Shown here piece by piece: positions 16,912 to 27,883 of a DNA stretch of 64,000 nt (position 1 is its first letter; every line of letters begins with the position of its first letter). The notes beneath the pieces were generated by a model. The model was given only the letters and a program-made list of their open reading frames with translations, was not told the DNA's origin and did no database searches. The stretch covers positions 1 to 64,000 of the forward strand of contig LNET01000073.1 in assembly GCA_001464055.1 (NCBI GenBank), in the 5' to 3' direction. This stretch comes from Burkholderiales bacterium Ga0077543 (GTDB lineage: Bacteria; Pseudomonadota; Gammaproteobacteria; Burkholderiales; Burkholderiaceae_C). Both the position numbers and the translations under genes were made by a program.

Positions 16912-18576
16912 TCAGTCGATCTTCTGCGTTGCGGCAGGCTGCCAGCTTTCGCTGTTGGCCAAGGGCCAGTATTCGCTGAACACCCGGTGCGGCCAGGGTT
17001 CGCGACCGGCCATGGCGTTGACCAGCTGGCCGGGCTTGATGAAGACCAGGTGGTTGGCCAGCAACCGCACGTCGTGGTCGGCGCGGCGGCGCACGATGTG
17101 GGCGGCGGTGATTTCGCCCGGGTGCTGAAGGCCGGCGGCCTGCACCAGTTCCTTCAGCGCGTGCAGCGTGTTGTCGTGGAACTTCCACACCCGTTCGGTC
17201 TTGTCGCCCACCACCAGCGCCTTCGCGCGCTGCGGGTCCTGCGCGGTGACGCCGGTGGGGCAGTTGCCGGTGTGGCAGGTCTGCGCCTGAATGCAGCCCA
17301 GCGCGAACATGAATCCGCGTGCGGCGTTGCACCAGTCGGCGCCGAGAGCCATCGCGCGCGCAATGTCGAAGGCGCTGGTCACCTTGCCGGCACAACCCAG
17401 CTTCACGTGCCGCCGCAGCCCCAGGCCGACCAGGGTGTTGTGCACCAGCAGCAGGCCTTCCTGCAGCGGTGCGCCCACATGGTCGGTGAATTCCAGCGGC
17501 GCCGCACCGGTGCCACCTTCGGCGCCGTCGACCACGATGAAGTCGGGGTACAGGCCCGTTTCCAGCATGGCCTTGGTGATCGCAAACCACTCCCAGGGGT
17601 GGCCGATGCACAGCTTGAAGCCCGTCGGCTTGCCCCCCGACAACTGGCGCAGTCGTTCGACGAACCGCAGCAGGCCCACCGGTGAGTCGAAGGCGGCGTG
17701 GCTGGCCGGGCTGATGCAGTCCACGCCCACAGGCACGCCGCGGGCGGCGGCAATCTCGGGCGTCACCTTGGCGCCAGGCAGCATGCCGCCGTGGCCGGGC
17801 TTGGCACCCTGGCTCAGCTTGACCTCGATCATCTTGACCTGCGGGTCGCGGGCGTTGCGGGCGAAAGCTTCTTCGCTGAAGCCGCCCAGCTCGTCGCGGC
17901 AGCCGAAATAGCCGCTGCCGATTTCCCAGATCAGGTCGCCGCCGTGCTTGCGGTGGTGCTCGCTGATCGAGCCTTCGCCAGTGTCGTGGGCGAAGCCGCC
18001 GCGCGCCGCGCCGGCATTCAGCGCCAGGATGGCGTTGGCGCTGAGCGAGCCGAAGCTCATGGCCGAGATGTTGAAGACGCTGGCGCTGTAGGGCTGGGTG
18101 CAACTGGTGCCACCACTGCCGATGGTGATGCGGAAGTCGTGGCTGGCCAGCGTGGTCGGCGCCATCGAGTGGTTCAGCCATTCGTAGCCGGCTGCGCCCA
18201 CGTCGAGCTGCGTGCCGAACGGCCGCTTGTCGGGCTGGCCCTTGGCGCGCTGGTACACCAGGCTGCGCTGCTGGCGCGAAAACGGCGTGGCCTCGGTGTC
18301 GCTCTCGATGAAGTACTGGCGGATCTCCAGGCGGATGAACTCGGCCAGGAAGCGCAGGTGGCCGATGACCGGGTAGTTGCGCAGCACGGCGTGGCGGCGC
18401 TGGCGGATGTCGCGCCAGCCCAGCAGCACCAGGAACAGGAAGACGAGTGCGAAGCCCCCGCCCAGGTCGAACGCGACCCAGGTGAACATGGCCAGCATCA
18501 GCCCCACGCCGCAGGCCGCCCAGACGGTGTACCGAACCGGGAAATGGGTGTCGATCTTCTGCAGCCAGTCGTGCAT
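16912..18576 (-). CDS. Membrane-anchored FMN-binding glutamate-synthase-like protein
   Basis: 554 residues. Two N-terminal hydrophobic segments (about 15-32 and 40-56), then a GltS-type FMN-binding TIM barrel (about 130-500). Seen: ISAMSFGSLSANAI, KLSQGAKPGHGGMLPG, VVDGAEGGTGAAPLEF and the cluster motif CIQAQTCHTGNCPTGV with Cys-x5-Cys-x4-Cys spacing as in the 3Fe-4S site of glutamate synthase. The amidotransferase domain of GltB is absent, so it is not glutamate synthase alone. Family members are annotated only by similarity. Residues downstream of the cluster are normal. The physiological reaction is unknown. Confidence 0.85.
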   Translation of the reverse strand: MHDWLQKIDTHFPVRYTVWAACGVGLMLAMFTWVAFDLGGGFALVFLFLVLLGWRDIRQRRHAVLRNYPVIGHLRFLAEFIRLEIRQYFIESDTEATPFSRQQRSLVYQRAKGQPDKRPFGTQLDVGAAGYEWLNHSMAPTTLASHDFRITIGSGGTSCTQPYSASVFNISAMSFGSLSANAILALNAGAARGGFAHDTGEGSISEHHRKHGGDLIWEIGSGYFGCRDELGGFSEEAFARNARDPQVKMIEVKLSQGAKPGHGGMLPGAKVTPEIAAARGVPVGVDCISPASHAAFDSPVGLLRFVERLRQLSGGKPTGFKLCIGHPWEWFAITKAMLETGLYPDFIVVDGAEGGTGAAPLEFTDHVGAPLQEGLLLVHNTLVGLGLRRHVKLGCAGKVTSAFDIARAMALGADWCNAARGFMFALGCIQAQTCHTGNCPTGVTAQDPQRAKALVVGDKTERVWKFHDNTLHALKELVQAAGLQHPGEITAAHIVRRRADHDVRLLANHLVFIKPGQLVNAMAGREPWPHRVFSEYWPLANSESWQPAATQKID

Positions 18577-18727
18577 GTGTGCCTCCTGCCGGCGTCTCGC
18601 GGGGTCTCTTCGACGGATGCGGCTCGTTCGTGTCGCGCGATGCTATCCGCGCCGGCCGCGGCCATCGCTTCAAGATGCAAGGCGCTTGCAGTGCAGTTTC
18701 CTGGCGGCAACGTCCTTGGGCGATGGC

Positions 18728-18733
18728 TATACT
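18728..18733 (+). promoter_or_regulatory. Likely -10 of metX promoter
   Basis: TATACT, 10 nt before the first base of the SAM-II RNA, which fits transcription starting just ahead of the aptamer. No convincing -35 is present at 16-18 nt; TG two bases before the hexamer resembles an extended -10. The rest of 18577-18727 shows no gene. Confidence 0.5.
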
Positions 18734-18743
18734 TTCCGCCCAT

Positions 18744-18797
18744 AGCGCTGATTTGCTCCGGCTTGCGGGCGCTTTAAAAGAACCGCTAAACAGGGAC
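18744..18797 (+). ncRNA. SAM-II riboswitch upstream of metX
   Basis: Matches the SAM-II (metA motif) layout: AGCGCTGATTT at 18744-18754, P1 strand AGCGC (18744-18748) pairing with GCGCT (18769-18773), the TTTAAAA linker, then CCGCTAAACAGGGA at 18783-18796. Loop nucleotides GCGG (18765-18768) can pair with CCGC (18783-18786) to make the H-type pseudoknot. The purine-rich AGGGA at 18792-18796 is the Shine-Dalgarno-like element normally hidden when SAM binds. Known role: SAM represses translation of metX or metA. metX-metW follow directly. Confidence 0.9.
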
Positions 18798-18802
18798 CGT
18801 CC

Positions 18803-18829
18803 GTGGAATCGATGACCCGGTGTCCGTGA
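18803..18829 (+). other. Possible 8-codon leader ORF in frame with metX
   Basis: GTG at 18803 lies 6 nt after the riboswitch AGGGA and opens an ORF of eight codons (MESMTRCP) ended by TGA at 18827. The frame is the same as metX, whose ATG is 57 nt further on. An internal ATG at 18812 gives a five-codon version. Either a regulatory leader peptide or a metX N-terminal extension cut off by a stop codon. Confidence 0.35.
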
Positions 18830-18859
18830 AGCAGCGGCGCAAGGTCTTCCAGTTCCAAC

Positions 18860-19999
18860 ATGTCCACGATCGGTCTCGTCACCCCGCAGCAGATGCACTT
18901 TGCCGAACCGCTGGCCTTGCGCAGCGGCGCCGTGCTCGCGGACTACACGCTGGCTTTCGAAACCTACGGCACGCTGAAAGCCGACGCCAGCAACGCCGTG
19001 CTGGTGTGCCACGCGCTGAACGCCAGCCATCACGTGGCCGGCACCTGGGCCGACGGCAGCCGTGGCTGGTGGGACAACCTGGTCGGGCCGGGCAAGCCGC
19101 TGGACACCGAGCGCTTCTTCGTCATCGGCATCAACAACCCGGGCTCGTGCTTCGGCTCTACCGGACCGATGCACCTGAACCCCGCCACCGGCCGGCCTTA
19201 TGGCGCGGCATTCCCGGTCGTGACGGTGGAAGACTGGGTCGACGCCCAGGCCCGGCTGGTGCAGCGCCTGGGCATCCGCCAGCTGGCCGCGGTGGTGGGC
19301 GGCAGCCTGGGCGGCATGCAGGCGCTGGCCTGGACATTGCGCCACCCCCATGCGCTGCGCCATTGCGTGGCCGTGGCCACGGCGCCGAACCTCAGCGCGC
19401 AGAACATCGCGTTCAACGAAGTGGCGCGCCGCGCCATCGTCACCGACCCCGAATTCCACGGTGGCGACTTCTATGCCCATGGCGTGGTGCCCCGCCGCGG
19501 CCTGACGGTGGCCCGCATGATCGGCCACATCACCTACCTGAGCGACGACGCGATGGGTGCCAAGTTCGGCCGCCAGCTGCAGAACCTGGTCAGCGGTGGC
19601 AAGGGCGGCCTGGCCTTCAGCACCCAGGATGTCGAATTCCAGATCGAGAGCTACCTGCGTCACCAGGGCGACAAGTTCAGCCAGTACTTCGACGCCAACA
19701 CCTACCTGCTGATCACGCGCGCGCTGGACTACTTCGACCCGGCGCTGGACCACGGTGGTGATCTCGCCCGCGCCTTTGCCATGGCGCGCGACCAGCGATT
19801 CCTGATCGTCAGCTTCACCACCGACTGGCGTTTCGCCCCGGCGCGTTCGCGCGAGATCGTCAAGGCCCTGGTCGACAACGCCATCGACGTCAGCTACGCC
19901 GAGATCGACGCACCGCAGGGCCATGACGCTTTCCTGCTGGAAGACCCGCGCTACCACGGCGTGATGCGCGCCTACTTCGACCGCGTGGCCCAGGGCTGA
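18860..19999 (+). CDS. metX: Homoserine O-acyltransferase (MetX type)
   Basis: 379 residues, alpha/beta-hydrolase fold. Acylates homoserine for methionine synthesis. In Betaproteobacteria many MetX enzymes use succinyl-CoA, so the acyl donor is not assigned. Motifs: [15 protein letters not shown] near 49-63, [18 protein letters not shown], nucleophile [12 protein letters not shown] (Ser about 149), Asp in FTTDWRFAP and His in [13 protein letters not shown] 18860 gives the family N-terminus (STIGLVTPQ), although its own ribosome-binding site is weak (AAGG 15 nt away). It is controlled by the SAM-II riboswitch and is followed 5 nt later by metW. Confidence 0.95.
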   Translation: MSTIGLVTPQQMHFAEPLALRSGAVLADYTLAFETYGTLKADASNAVLVCHALNASHHVAGTWADGSRGWWDNLVGPGKPLDTERFFVIGINNPGSCFGSTGPMHLNPATGRPYGAAFPVVTVEDWVDAQARLVQRLGIRQLAAVVGGSLGGMQALAWTLRHPHALRHCVAVATAPNLSAQNIAFNEVARRAIVTDPEFHGGDFYAHGVVPRRGLTVARMIGHITYLSDDAMGAKFGRQLQNLVSGGKGGLAFSTQDVEFQIESYLRHQGDKFSQYFDANTYLLITRALDYFDPALDHGGDLARAFAMARDQRFLIVSFTTDWRFAPARSREIVKALVDNAIDVSYAEIDAPQGHDAFLLEDPRYHGVMRAYFDRVAQG

Positions 20000-20004
20000 A
20001 GACC

Positions 20005-20589
20005 ATGTCGGAAAGAAAAGACCTCGAGATCATTGCCGACCTGGTGCCTGAAGGTTCGCGCGTGCTCGACCTGGGCTGTGGCGACGGCGAACTGCTGGCG
20101 CTGCTGCGCGACCGCAAGGGCTGCAGCGGCTACGGCATCGAGTTCGCCGACGCCAACGTGCACCGGGCCGTGCAGCGCGGTGTCAACGTCATCCAGCTGA
20201 ACCTGGAAGACGGCCTGGCGCTGTTCGACGACCGCAGCTTCGACGTCGTGCTGCAACTCGACACGCTGCAGAACCTGCGCAACACCGAGGTGCTGCTGAA
20301 GGAAACGGCGCGGGTGGGGCGCATCGGCATCGTCAGCTTCCCGAACTTCGCGCATTGGCCGAACCGGCTGGCGGTGCTGGGCGGGCGCATGCCGGTGACG
20401 AAGGTGCTGCCCTACCAGTGGTACGACACGCCCAACGTTCGCGTCGGCACGTATGCCGACTTCGACGTGCTGGCGCAGCGCAGCGGTCTGAAGGTGACCG
20501 ACAGTTTTGGTCTGCAGGCCGGGCAGGTGGTGCGGCGCTGGCCGAACCTGCTGGCCAGCGTTGCCGTCTTTCGCTTCGAGCGCGCCTAG
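20005..20589 (+). CDS. metW: Methionine biosynthesis protein MetW
   Basis: 194 residues. Class I SAM-dependent methyltransferase fold with motif I RVLDLGCGDGELLALL near 19-34, and DVVLQLDTLQNLRN near 82-95. MetW is regularly encoded after metX in Proteobacteria and is needed for, or boosts, MetX activity. Only 5 nt separate it from metX. Its typical C-terminal block PYQWYDTPNVRVGTYADF is present. Confidence 0.94.
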   Translation: MSERKDLEIIADLVPEGSRVLDLGCGDGELLALLRDRKGCSGYGIEFADANVHRAVQRGVNVIQLNLEDGLALFDDRSFDVVLQLDTLQNLRNTEVLLKETARVGRIGIVSFPNFAHWPNRLAVLGGRMPVTKVLPYQWYDTPNVRVGTYADFDVLAQRSGLKVTDSFGLQAGQVVRRWPNLLASVAVFRFERA

Positions 20590-20601
20590 GCCCCGCCGTT
20601 C

Positions 20602-22526
<1,925 letters not shown>

Positions 22527-22530
<4 letters not shown>

Positions 22531-24233
22531 TCGAGGATGACCTCGCAGCGCACCGTACCGGCGCGGTCGGCCGTGGCCGACAGCGCCAAGGCCGTGCCGC
22601 GCGCGCCACGCACCACCCATTCGACCACGGCCCGGTCGCCGGTGATGTCGCGGTTGGGCAGGAAGGCCTGCAGGCTGCTCTTCGGCGCATGGCCTTCGAG
22701 GTGGGCGCCGACGACCCGTTCGCGCCCGCTCACCAGGCTCAGGCCGTCGCCCAGGTGGATCTGGAAGACCGTGCCGCGCACGGTCTTGCGTTCGCGTGCG
22801 CGCTGCGTCACGTAGGCCGGCAGGTAGCCGCTGTTGGCGACCGCAAAGCGCACGCGCCAGGTGTCGTCGCCGAGTGCCCGCACCTCGGTGCGCAGCACCT
22901 CCAGCTTCGGCAGCGACAGCGCGATCTGCTGCAGCCAGGCCGGAAAGCGCGCGGCCTCGCGTTCACGCAGCGCTGGCGGCGGGTTGCGCCAGTAGTTCAT
23001 CTTGTCCCAGCCGCCGAGCTCGACCATGCCCAGCTGCGGGTGCTGGTAGGGATACCAGTCGACATGGGCCTGGCCGCCGCACTTCTCGTCGCTCCACTTC
23101 AGCAATTTCAGATCGTCTTCGGCCGGGTGGTCGCGATACCACTCGATCCACTTGTAGTCGCTGATGCCGGCTTCCTTGTTCGGCGACCAGATCTCGACGG
23201 TCCAGAACAGCGCGCCCAGATGTTCGTAGACCCAGTCCTGGGTGCCGGTGATGACCTGCTTGGGGTGGTACTTGAAGTCGTGCCAGATGCTCACTGACGG
23301 ATAGCCCGTGAGCTTCGCGCCGCTGTCGGACAGGCGCTGGATCATCCACAGGTCTTCGGGCGTGATGTCGTCGTCCTTGCACATGCCCGAAGGCCGCAGG
23401 ATCACGCCGCTGTGGGTGTGGAAGCTCACCGCCGCGCCGATGTTGGGGTGGGTGGTGATGAAGTCCACCATCGCCCGCACTTCGGGTTCGCTGGTGGGGT
23501 AGGGGCCGGCGCCCTGCTGCTCGCCTTCCTGGCGCCAGTGGGCGGGGAAGTTGCGGTTCAGGTCCAGGCCTTCGCGGTCGGGGTTGACGCTGATCCTCAG
23601 GCCGTCGAAGTCGGTCAGAAGCCCCTCGGGCATGACGCGGTAGTACTGGCCGCCGAACTCGCCCGGTTCGCGCGGCACCATCAGGCGCGCGTCGGCGGCG
23701 TGCTGCTTCCAGGTGCCGTGGGGGTCGGGCACGCGCATGCTGAGCATGCGGCCATCGCCGTCCACGTCCTGCACGTTCAGCCCCTCGACCGGATTCTCGT
23801 CGTACGGGTAGGGGCGCGTCGAAGAACGGATGTGCCGGGGCCGGTCGGCCAGGGCCAGCTCGGCGCCGTCGGGATTCAGGCGCGGCACCATGTAGACGAC
23901 GCGGCTGTCCAGCAGCTCGCGGATGCCGCGGTCCTTGTCTTCAGCGCTGTCGTAGCCCGAGACCAGGGTGTGCAGCCAGTACAGGCAGGCGGTGCTGGCG
24001 GTCAGTTCGGCGGCGTGGATGTTGCCGTCGACCCAGAACGCGGGCTTGTCGGTATCGGCCCCGGTGGCCGTGTTGGTCAGCACCAGGAGCCAGATGTCGC
24101 GGCCCTCGTGGCTTTTGCCGATGCTGCGCACCTGCACCAGCTGGGGCACGGCGGCGGCGTAGTCGTGAAGCAGGCGGGTCAGTTCGGCATCGCGGTAGAA
24201 CTGGTCGAAGCGGGGGACCGGGATCGGGGGCAT
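22527..24233 (-). CDS. M14-family zinc carboxypeptidase
   Basis: 568 residues, no signal peptide. Zinc ligands: DGNIHAAELTAS (His about 71, Glu about 74) and SFHTHSG (about 269); catalytic Glu in FWTVEIWSPNKEA near 345. Arg/Asn substrate blocks are GLDLNRNFPAHWR and YMVPRLNPDG. A C-terminal beta-rich region of about 130 residues follows the catalytic domain. It is probably a peptidase acting on cell-wall or environmental peptides, though the lack of a secretion signal is odd. The start is ATG 24233; a TTG 15 nt upstream is an alternative. The stop is fused (TTGA) to the PAS-kinase start. Confidence 0.85.
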
Positions 24234-24289
24234 GGGAGAACAGCACAATCGAAAACACTATTCTGCGGGCGCAGCACCCGGAAATTGAC

Positions 24290-25954
24290 TTGGCTCCCGT
24301 TCCTTCCATCGATCCTTCGGCCCCGCCGCAACAACCGGCGGCCACGCAGTCAGGGGGTGAGCCCGGGCCGGGCATCGGGCAGCGGCTGCGGCAGTGGTGG
24401 CGCGGGCGCCGTCCAGGCGTGGTGGCTTACGGCTGGTTCCTGCCCGACGAGGTGCAGCGCCTGCATGCGGCCTTGATGGCGGACATGACCGATCCTGCGC
24501 CAGTGCTGGACGACGCGACCTGGCGCGACCTGGAGCTGGGCCGCTACCTCGACGCACTGGCGCGCCACACCAGCCTGTTCGGCCGGCAGGTGCTGTTTCA
24601 CCGGCTTCGCGCCAGCACCACGCTGGCGCCCGACGATCGATTGCAGGCGCGGCTGCAAGGGCCGCAGTCCGACGCCGAGGTCGACGCGGCGTGGATGGCG
24701 CTGCAGCCGCTGCGCAGCGTCGACATCGACCTGGCCGGCCCCTTGTTCAGCGACCCGCTCCCGGTGGTACCGGCCTGGGTGCGGCATCTGTGGGCGGTGC
24801 CGCTGGGTTTCGTGGCGGCGGCGGGGCTGGCTGCAGCCGGTGCCGTGGCCTGGGCTGCGGCACTGGGCCTGGCCACGCTGGTGGTCTCGACACGGGCGCA
24901 GATTGCCCTGCATGCGCCGCTGCAGCAATGGCAGCGCCAGCGCTGGGCCCTGCTGGTGATGCTGCAGGCCACGACCGATGCCGCCGCGGCCGGCCGGCAC
25001 AGCGCCATCCTGCACCCGGTGCAGGACCAGGCCCCGACTGCGCGCACGCTGCTGCGCGCGCTGGGTCCGGGCTGGGCCGACCGCATTCCGGCACTGGCCG
25101 AATACGCCAACCTGCTGGCCCTGACGCAGTACCGCCGCTGGGGCCGCGACCTGGCGCGGCTGCCGCTGCAGCGTGCCGGCCTGCAGCAGGTGTTCCTGGC
25201 CGTGGCCGGTCTCGAGGCCGACCTCACGCTGCGCGGCCACCTGCGCCACGGCCCGGCCACCTGCAGCGCGCAGTTGGCCCAAGGCCGCAGCCTGGACTTC
25301 GTCGACCTGGTGCACCCGCTGCTGGACCGGCCGCACCCGCTGTCGCTGCGGCTGGACGGACAGGGAGCCTTCATCACCGGCCAGAACGGCGCTGGTAAGA
25401 GTACGCTATTGCGCAGCGTGGGCTTGAATGTCGTCGTGGGGCAGGCGTTCGGCTTCTGCTACGCCAGCCAGGCGCGCGTGCCGCGGCTGCCGGTGGGCAC
25501 CAGCCTGCAGATCGAGGATTCCCTGGGCACGGCGACCAGCCTCTACATGGCCGAGCTCGGGCGTGCGCGCTGGCTGTGTGGCCTGGCGCAGCGGCCCGGG
25601 GGCGCGCTGCTGCTGGTGGACGAGATCTTCCGCGGCACCAACCCGCAGGAATCGATGGCCGCCACCGCCGCGCTGGCGCGTGAGCTGGCGGCCACCGCAC
25701 TGCTGCTGATGGCCACGCATCACCGGCAGTTGGCGCCCTGGCTGGCGCCGGCCCTGCTGCCCTGGTGCGTGGTGCTGGCCGCCGACGGCGCGCAAACGCT
25801 GCAGGCCGGCGTGCTGGAACGTACCAACGGCCTGACCATGCTGGCCGACTACGGTTTCAGTGAGGCGATGCGCATCGACGCCGAGAGGGTGTTCGAACGT
25901 CTGCAGGCTGCAGGTCAACCGGATGCGGCGCCCGCCTGGCCTACTGCCCCTTGA
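24290..25954 (+). CDS. MutS-like ATPase with membrane segments
   Basis: 554 residues. The C-terminal MutS ATPase domain is clear: Walker A GQNGAGKSTLLRSVG near 364-378, Walker B GALLLVDEIFRGTNPQES near 438-455 including the MutS GTN signature, and MATHHRQLAPWL. The N-terminal mismatch-recognition domain of MutS is missing. Instead there is a hydrophobic pair at about 163-205 (LWAVPLGFVAAAGLAAAGAV then AAALGLATLVVS). Membrane-associated MutS-like proteins of this layout are widespread but uncharacterised; a mismatch-repair role is unlikely. The start is TTG at 24290. It is divergent from the M14 gene with a 56-nt gap. Confidence 0.8.
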   Translation: MAPVPSIDPSAPPQQPAATQSGGEPGPGIGQRLRQWWRGRRPGVVAYGWFLPDEVQRLHAALMADMTDPAPVLDDATWRDLELGRYLDALARHTSLFGRQVLFHRLRASTTLAPDDRLQARLQGPQSDAEVDAAWMALQPLRSVDIDLAGPLFSDPLPVVPAWVRHLWAVPLGFVAAAGLAAAGAVAWAAALGLATLVVSTRAQIALHAPLQQWQRQRWALLVMLQATTDAAAAGRHSAILHPVQDQAPTARTLLRALGPGWADRIPALAEYANLLALTQYRRWGRDLARLPLQRAGLQQVFLAVAGLEADLTLRGHLRHGPATCSAQLAQGRSLDFVDLVHPLLDRPHPLSLRLDGQGAFITGQNGAGKSTLLRSVGLNVVVGQAFGFCYASQARVPRLPVGTSLQIEDSLGTATSLYMAELGRARWLCGLAQRPGGALLLVDEIFRGTNPQESMAATAALARELAATALLLMATHHRQLAPWLAPALLPWCVVLAADGAQTLQAGVLERTNGLTMLADYGFSEAMRIDAERVFERLQAAGQPDAAPAWPTAP

Positions 25955-26729
25955 ACAAGGCCTGGAAGTGGCGCGACACCGGCAGGGTCTCGGGCCGCCC
26001 GCGCAGCGTCAGGTGCATGCTGCCTTCGTCCACGCGCACCGCGCTGGCGATGTGGCGGTGGTTGACGATCACGCTGCGGTGCACCTGCCAGAAGACGCTG
26101 TCATCCAGCTGCGCCAGCAGCTCCTTCAGCGGCGTGCGGATCAGCGCGTCGCCGCCGGCAGGCTTGCCGTCCTTGCCATCGCCCTCGAAGACGACGCGCG
26201 TGTAGCGGCTGTCGCTTTCGAAGTAGACGACCTCGTCCGTGCGGATCAGTCGCACTTCGCGCCCGACGCTGGCCTGCAGCACCTGCAGCGGCGGGCGCCG
26301 CGCGCTGCCGGCCTGGCCCTGCAGCTGGGCCAGCAGGTCCTGCAGCAGGGGCTGCGCCGGCGCGGCCAGGGCCTTGCGCTGGTGCAGCCGGGCTACGGTC
26401 TGGGCCACGCGCTCGGGGTCCACGGGTTTCATCAGGTAGTCCACGGCGCCGGCGTCGAAGGCGGCCAGGGCGTGGTCGCCGTAGGCGGTGACGAAGACCA
26501 CGGCCGTGCCCGGCCCGATGCGCCGCGCCACGTCGATGCCGGTCAGCCCGGGCATGCGGATGTCCAGGAAGCAGACCTGGGGCTCGTGTTCGAGGTAGGC
26601 GTCCCAGGCGTCGACGCCGTTCGTGGCCTCGGCCACGATCTGCAGGTCGGGCCAGGCCTGCTGCAGGGCCAGGCGCAGCTGGGCGCGGGGGGCTTCTTCG
26701 TCGTCGGCAATCAGGGCGGTGGTGGGCAT
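25941..26729 (-). CDS. LytTR-family response regulator (AlgR-like)
   Basis: 262 residues. Receiver domain about 4-120: ADDEEAPR acidic pocket, Asp in VCFLDIRMPGLTG (about 54), Lys in YLMKPVDPERV (about 103). LytTR DNA-binding domain about 160-262: VYFESDSRYTRVVF, FWQVHRSVIVNHRHIA, LPVSRHFQALFKG. The start at 26729 (MPTTALIADD) is the family N-terminus; an upstream GTG at 26771 would overlap the kinase gene. It lies 11 nt after the second kinase and ends 14 nt inside the 3' end of the MutS-like gene (convergent overlap). Confidence 0.9.
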   Translation of the reverse strand: MPTTALIADDEEAPRAQLRLALQQAWPDLQIVAEATNGVDAWDAYLEHEPQVCFLDIRMPGLTGIDVARRIGPGTAVVFVTAYGDHALAAFDAGAVDYLMKPVDPERVAQTVARLHQRKALAAPAQPLLQDLLAQLQGQAGSARRPPLQVLQASVGREVRLIRTDEVVYFESDSRYTRVVFEGDGKDGKPAGGDALIRTPLKELLAQLDDSVFWQVHRSVIVNHRHIASAVRVDEGSMHLTLRGRPETLPVSRHFQALFKGQ

Positions 26730-26740
26730 GGAGGGTGAGT

Positions 26741-27883
26741 TCAGTTCGGGGTGGGGATCGGCAAGGGCCACTCGATGCGCGCGTCGCAGCCGCCGCCGGC
26801 GGCCTCGCCCAGGTTCAGCCGCGCCTGGGCGCCGAAGGCCTGCTGCAGGCGCACGCGGCTGTTGCCCAGGCCCACGCCGTCGGCGGCGCCCGGGGCACAG
26901 CCGGGACCGGTGTCGCGCACGCTGATCCAGGCCTGGCGGCCGGCGCTGCCGGGCTCGATGCCTGCGCGCACCTGCACCTCGGCACCGCGCAGGCTGCCCT
27001 GCACGCCGTGCTCGACGGCGTTTTCCACCAGGGTCAGCAGCAGGCCGGGAGGCACCTGCAGTTCGGCCGCGTCGTCATCGATCTGCACGCCGTAATGCAG
27101 GCGTTCGCCCAGGCGCAGCTGCATCACCGCCAGGTAGCGGCGCACGGCCTCGGCCTCATCGCCCAGGCGCAGGCGCTGGCGATTGAACAGCGGCAGCGTG
27201 GCGCGCAGGAAGGCCGTCAGGTCGGCCAGCAGCGGTGCGGCGCGCGCATCGCCCGTCTGCACCCAGTGCTGCAGGCTGGCCAGGGTGTTGAACAGGAAGT
27301 GCGGCTGGATCTGCGCCGTGGCCAGCTGCCGCGCCATGTCGGCGGCACGTTCGCGTTCGGCCAGTTCGCGCAGGCGCGCAGCGATCTGCTCGCTGCGGTA
27401 GACGGCGAGAAACCACAGACCCAGGTGGCCTATCGCGACGACGCCGACCGTCGTGCCCACCAGCCAGCGCGCGGCCTCGGTCTTGTGCTGCCCCAGGCCG
27501 ACGATGAGCCCGACCGCCAGGCCCAGTGCCGCGAAGACCCAGATCGCCGAGTTCAGCAGCCGGCGTTCGGGCCGCCACCACAGCCGTTTGGCCAAGGTGC
27601 CCAGGGTCGCCAGGCCGCCCGCGAGCATGGCCGTCACCTGGGCCAGCAGCCCCTGTGGCACCGACTGCAGCAACGGGAAGATCATCGACACGCCCATCAG
27701 CGTGACCATCACGACGAGCGTGCGGCTGGGCGCGTCGCGCCCGGCGCGGGCCAGTTCCTCGTCGGTGAAGACGCGCACCGGGCCGGGGTTCCACAACTGC
27801 GACCAGTCGATGCGGTCGCTGGCGGGCAGCACGCCGACGGGGCGGTCGTCACAACCCGAGAAGCGGCGCCACCGCTTGTTCAC
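26741..27883 (-). CDS. LytS/AlgZ-type sensor kinase, second of tandem pair
   Basis: About 380 residues. Four hydrophobic segments (about 57-77, 80-100, 110-132, 140-162), then a His_kinase domain: AQIQPHFLFNTLASLQHWV (His about 194), N-box LLLTLVENAVEHGVQG, DTGPG and VGLGNSRVRLQ. The start is GTG 27883, which overlaps the stop of the preceding kinase as GTGA. It is a clear paralogue of the gene before it (shared PHFxFNTLAxxQHWV and PPGLLLTLVENAVEHG blocks). Confidence 0.88.
   Translation of the reverse strand: MNKRWRRFSGCDDRPVGVLPASDRIDWSQLWNPGPVRVFTDEELARAGRDAPSRTLVVMVTLMGVSMIFPLLQSVPQGLLAQVTAMLAGGLATLGTLAKRLWWRPERRLLNSAIWVFAALGLAVGLIVGLGQHKTEAARWLVGTTVGVVAIGHLGLWFLAVYRSEQIAARLRELAERERAADMARQLATAQIQPHFLFNTLASLQHWVQTGDARAAPLLADLTAFLRATLPLFNRQRLRLGDEAEAVRRYLAVMQLRLGERLHYGVQIDDDAAELQVPPGLLLTLVENAVEHGVQGSLRGAEVQVRAGIEPGSAGRQAWISVRDTGPGCAPGAADGVGLGNSRVRLQQAFGAQARLNLGEAAGGGCDARIEWPLPIPTPN

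Noticed and set aside
16853..19957. A 1034-residue minus-strand open frame across the glutamate-synthase-like gene and metX
   Set aside because: It runs antisense to metX and out of frame through the glutamate-synthase-like gene; the protein is low-complexity Arg/Ala/His text with no domain. It is a high-GC shadow frame.
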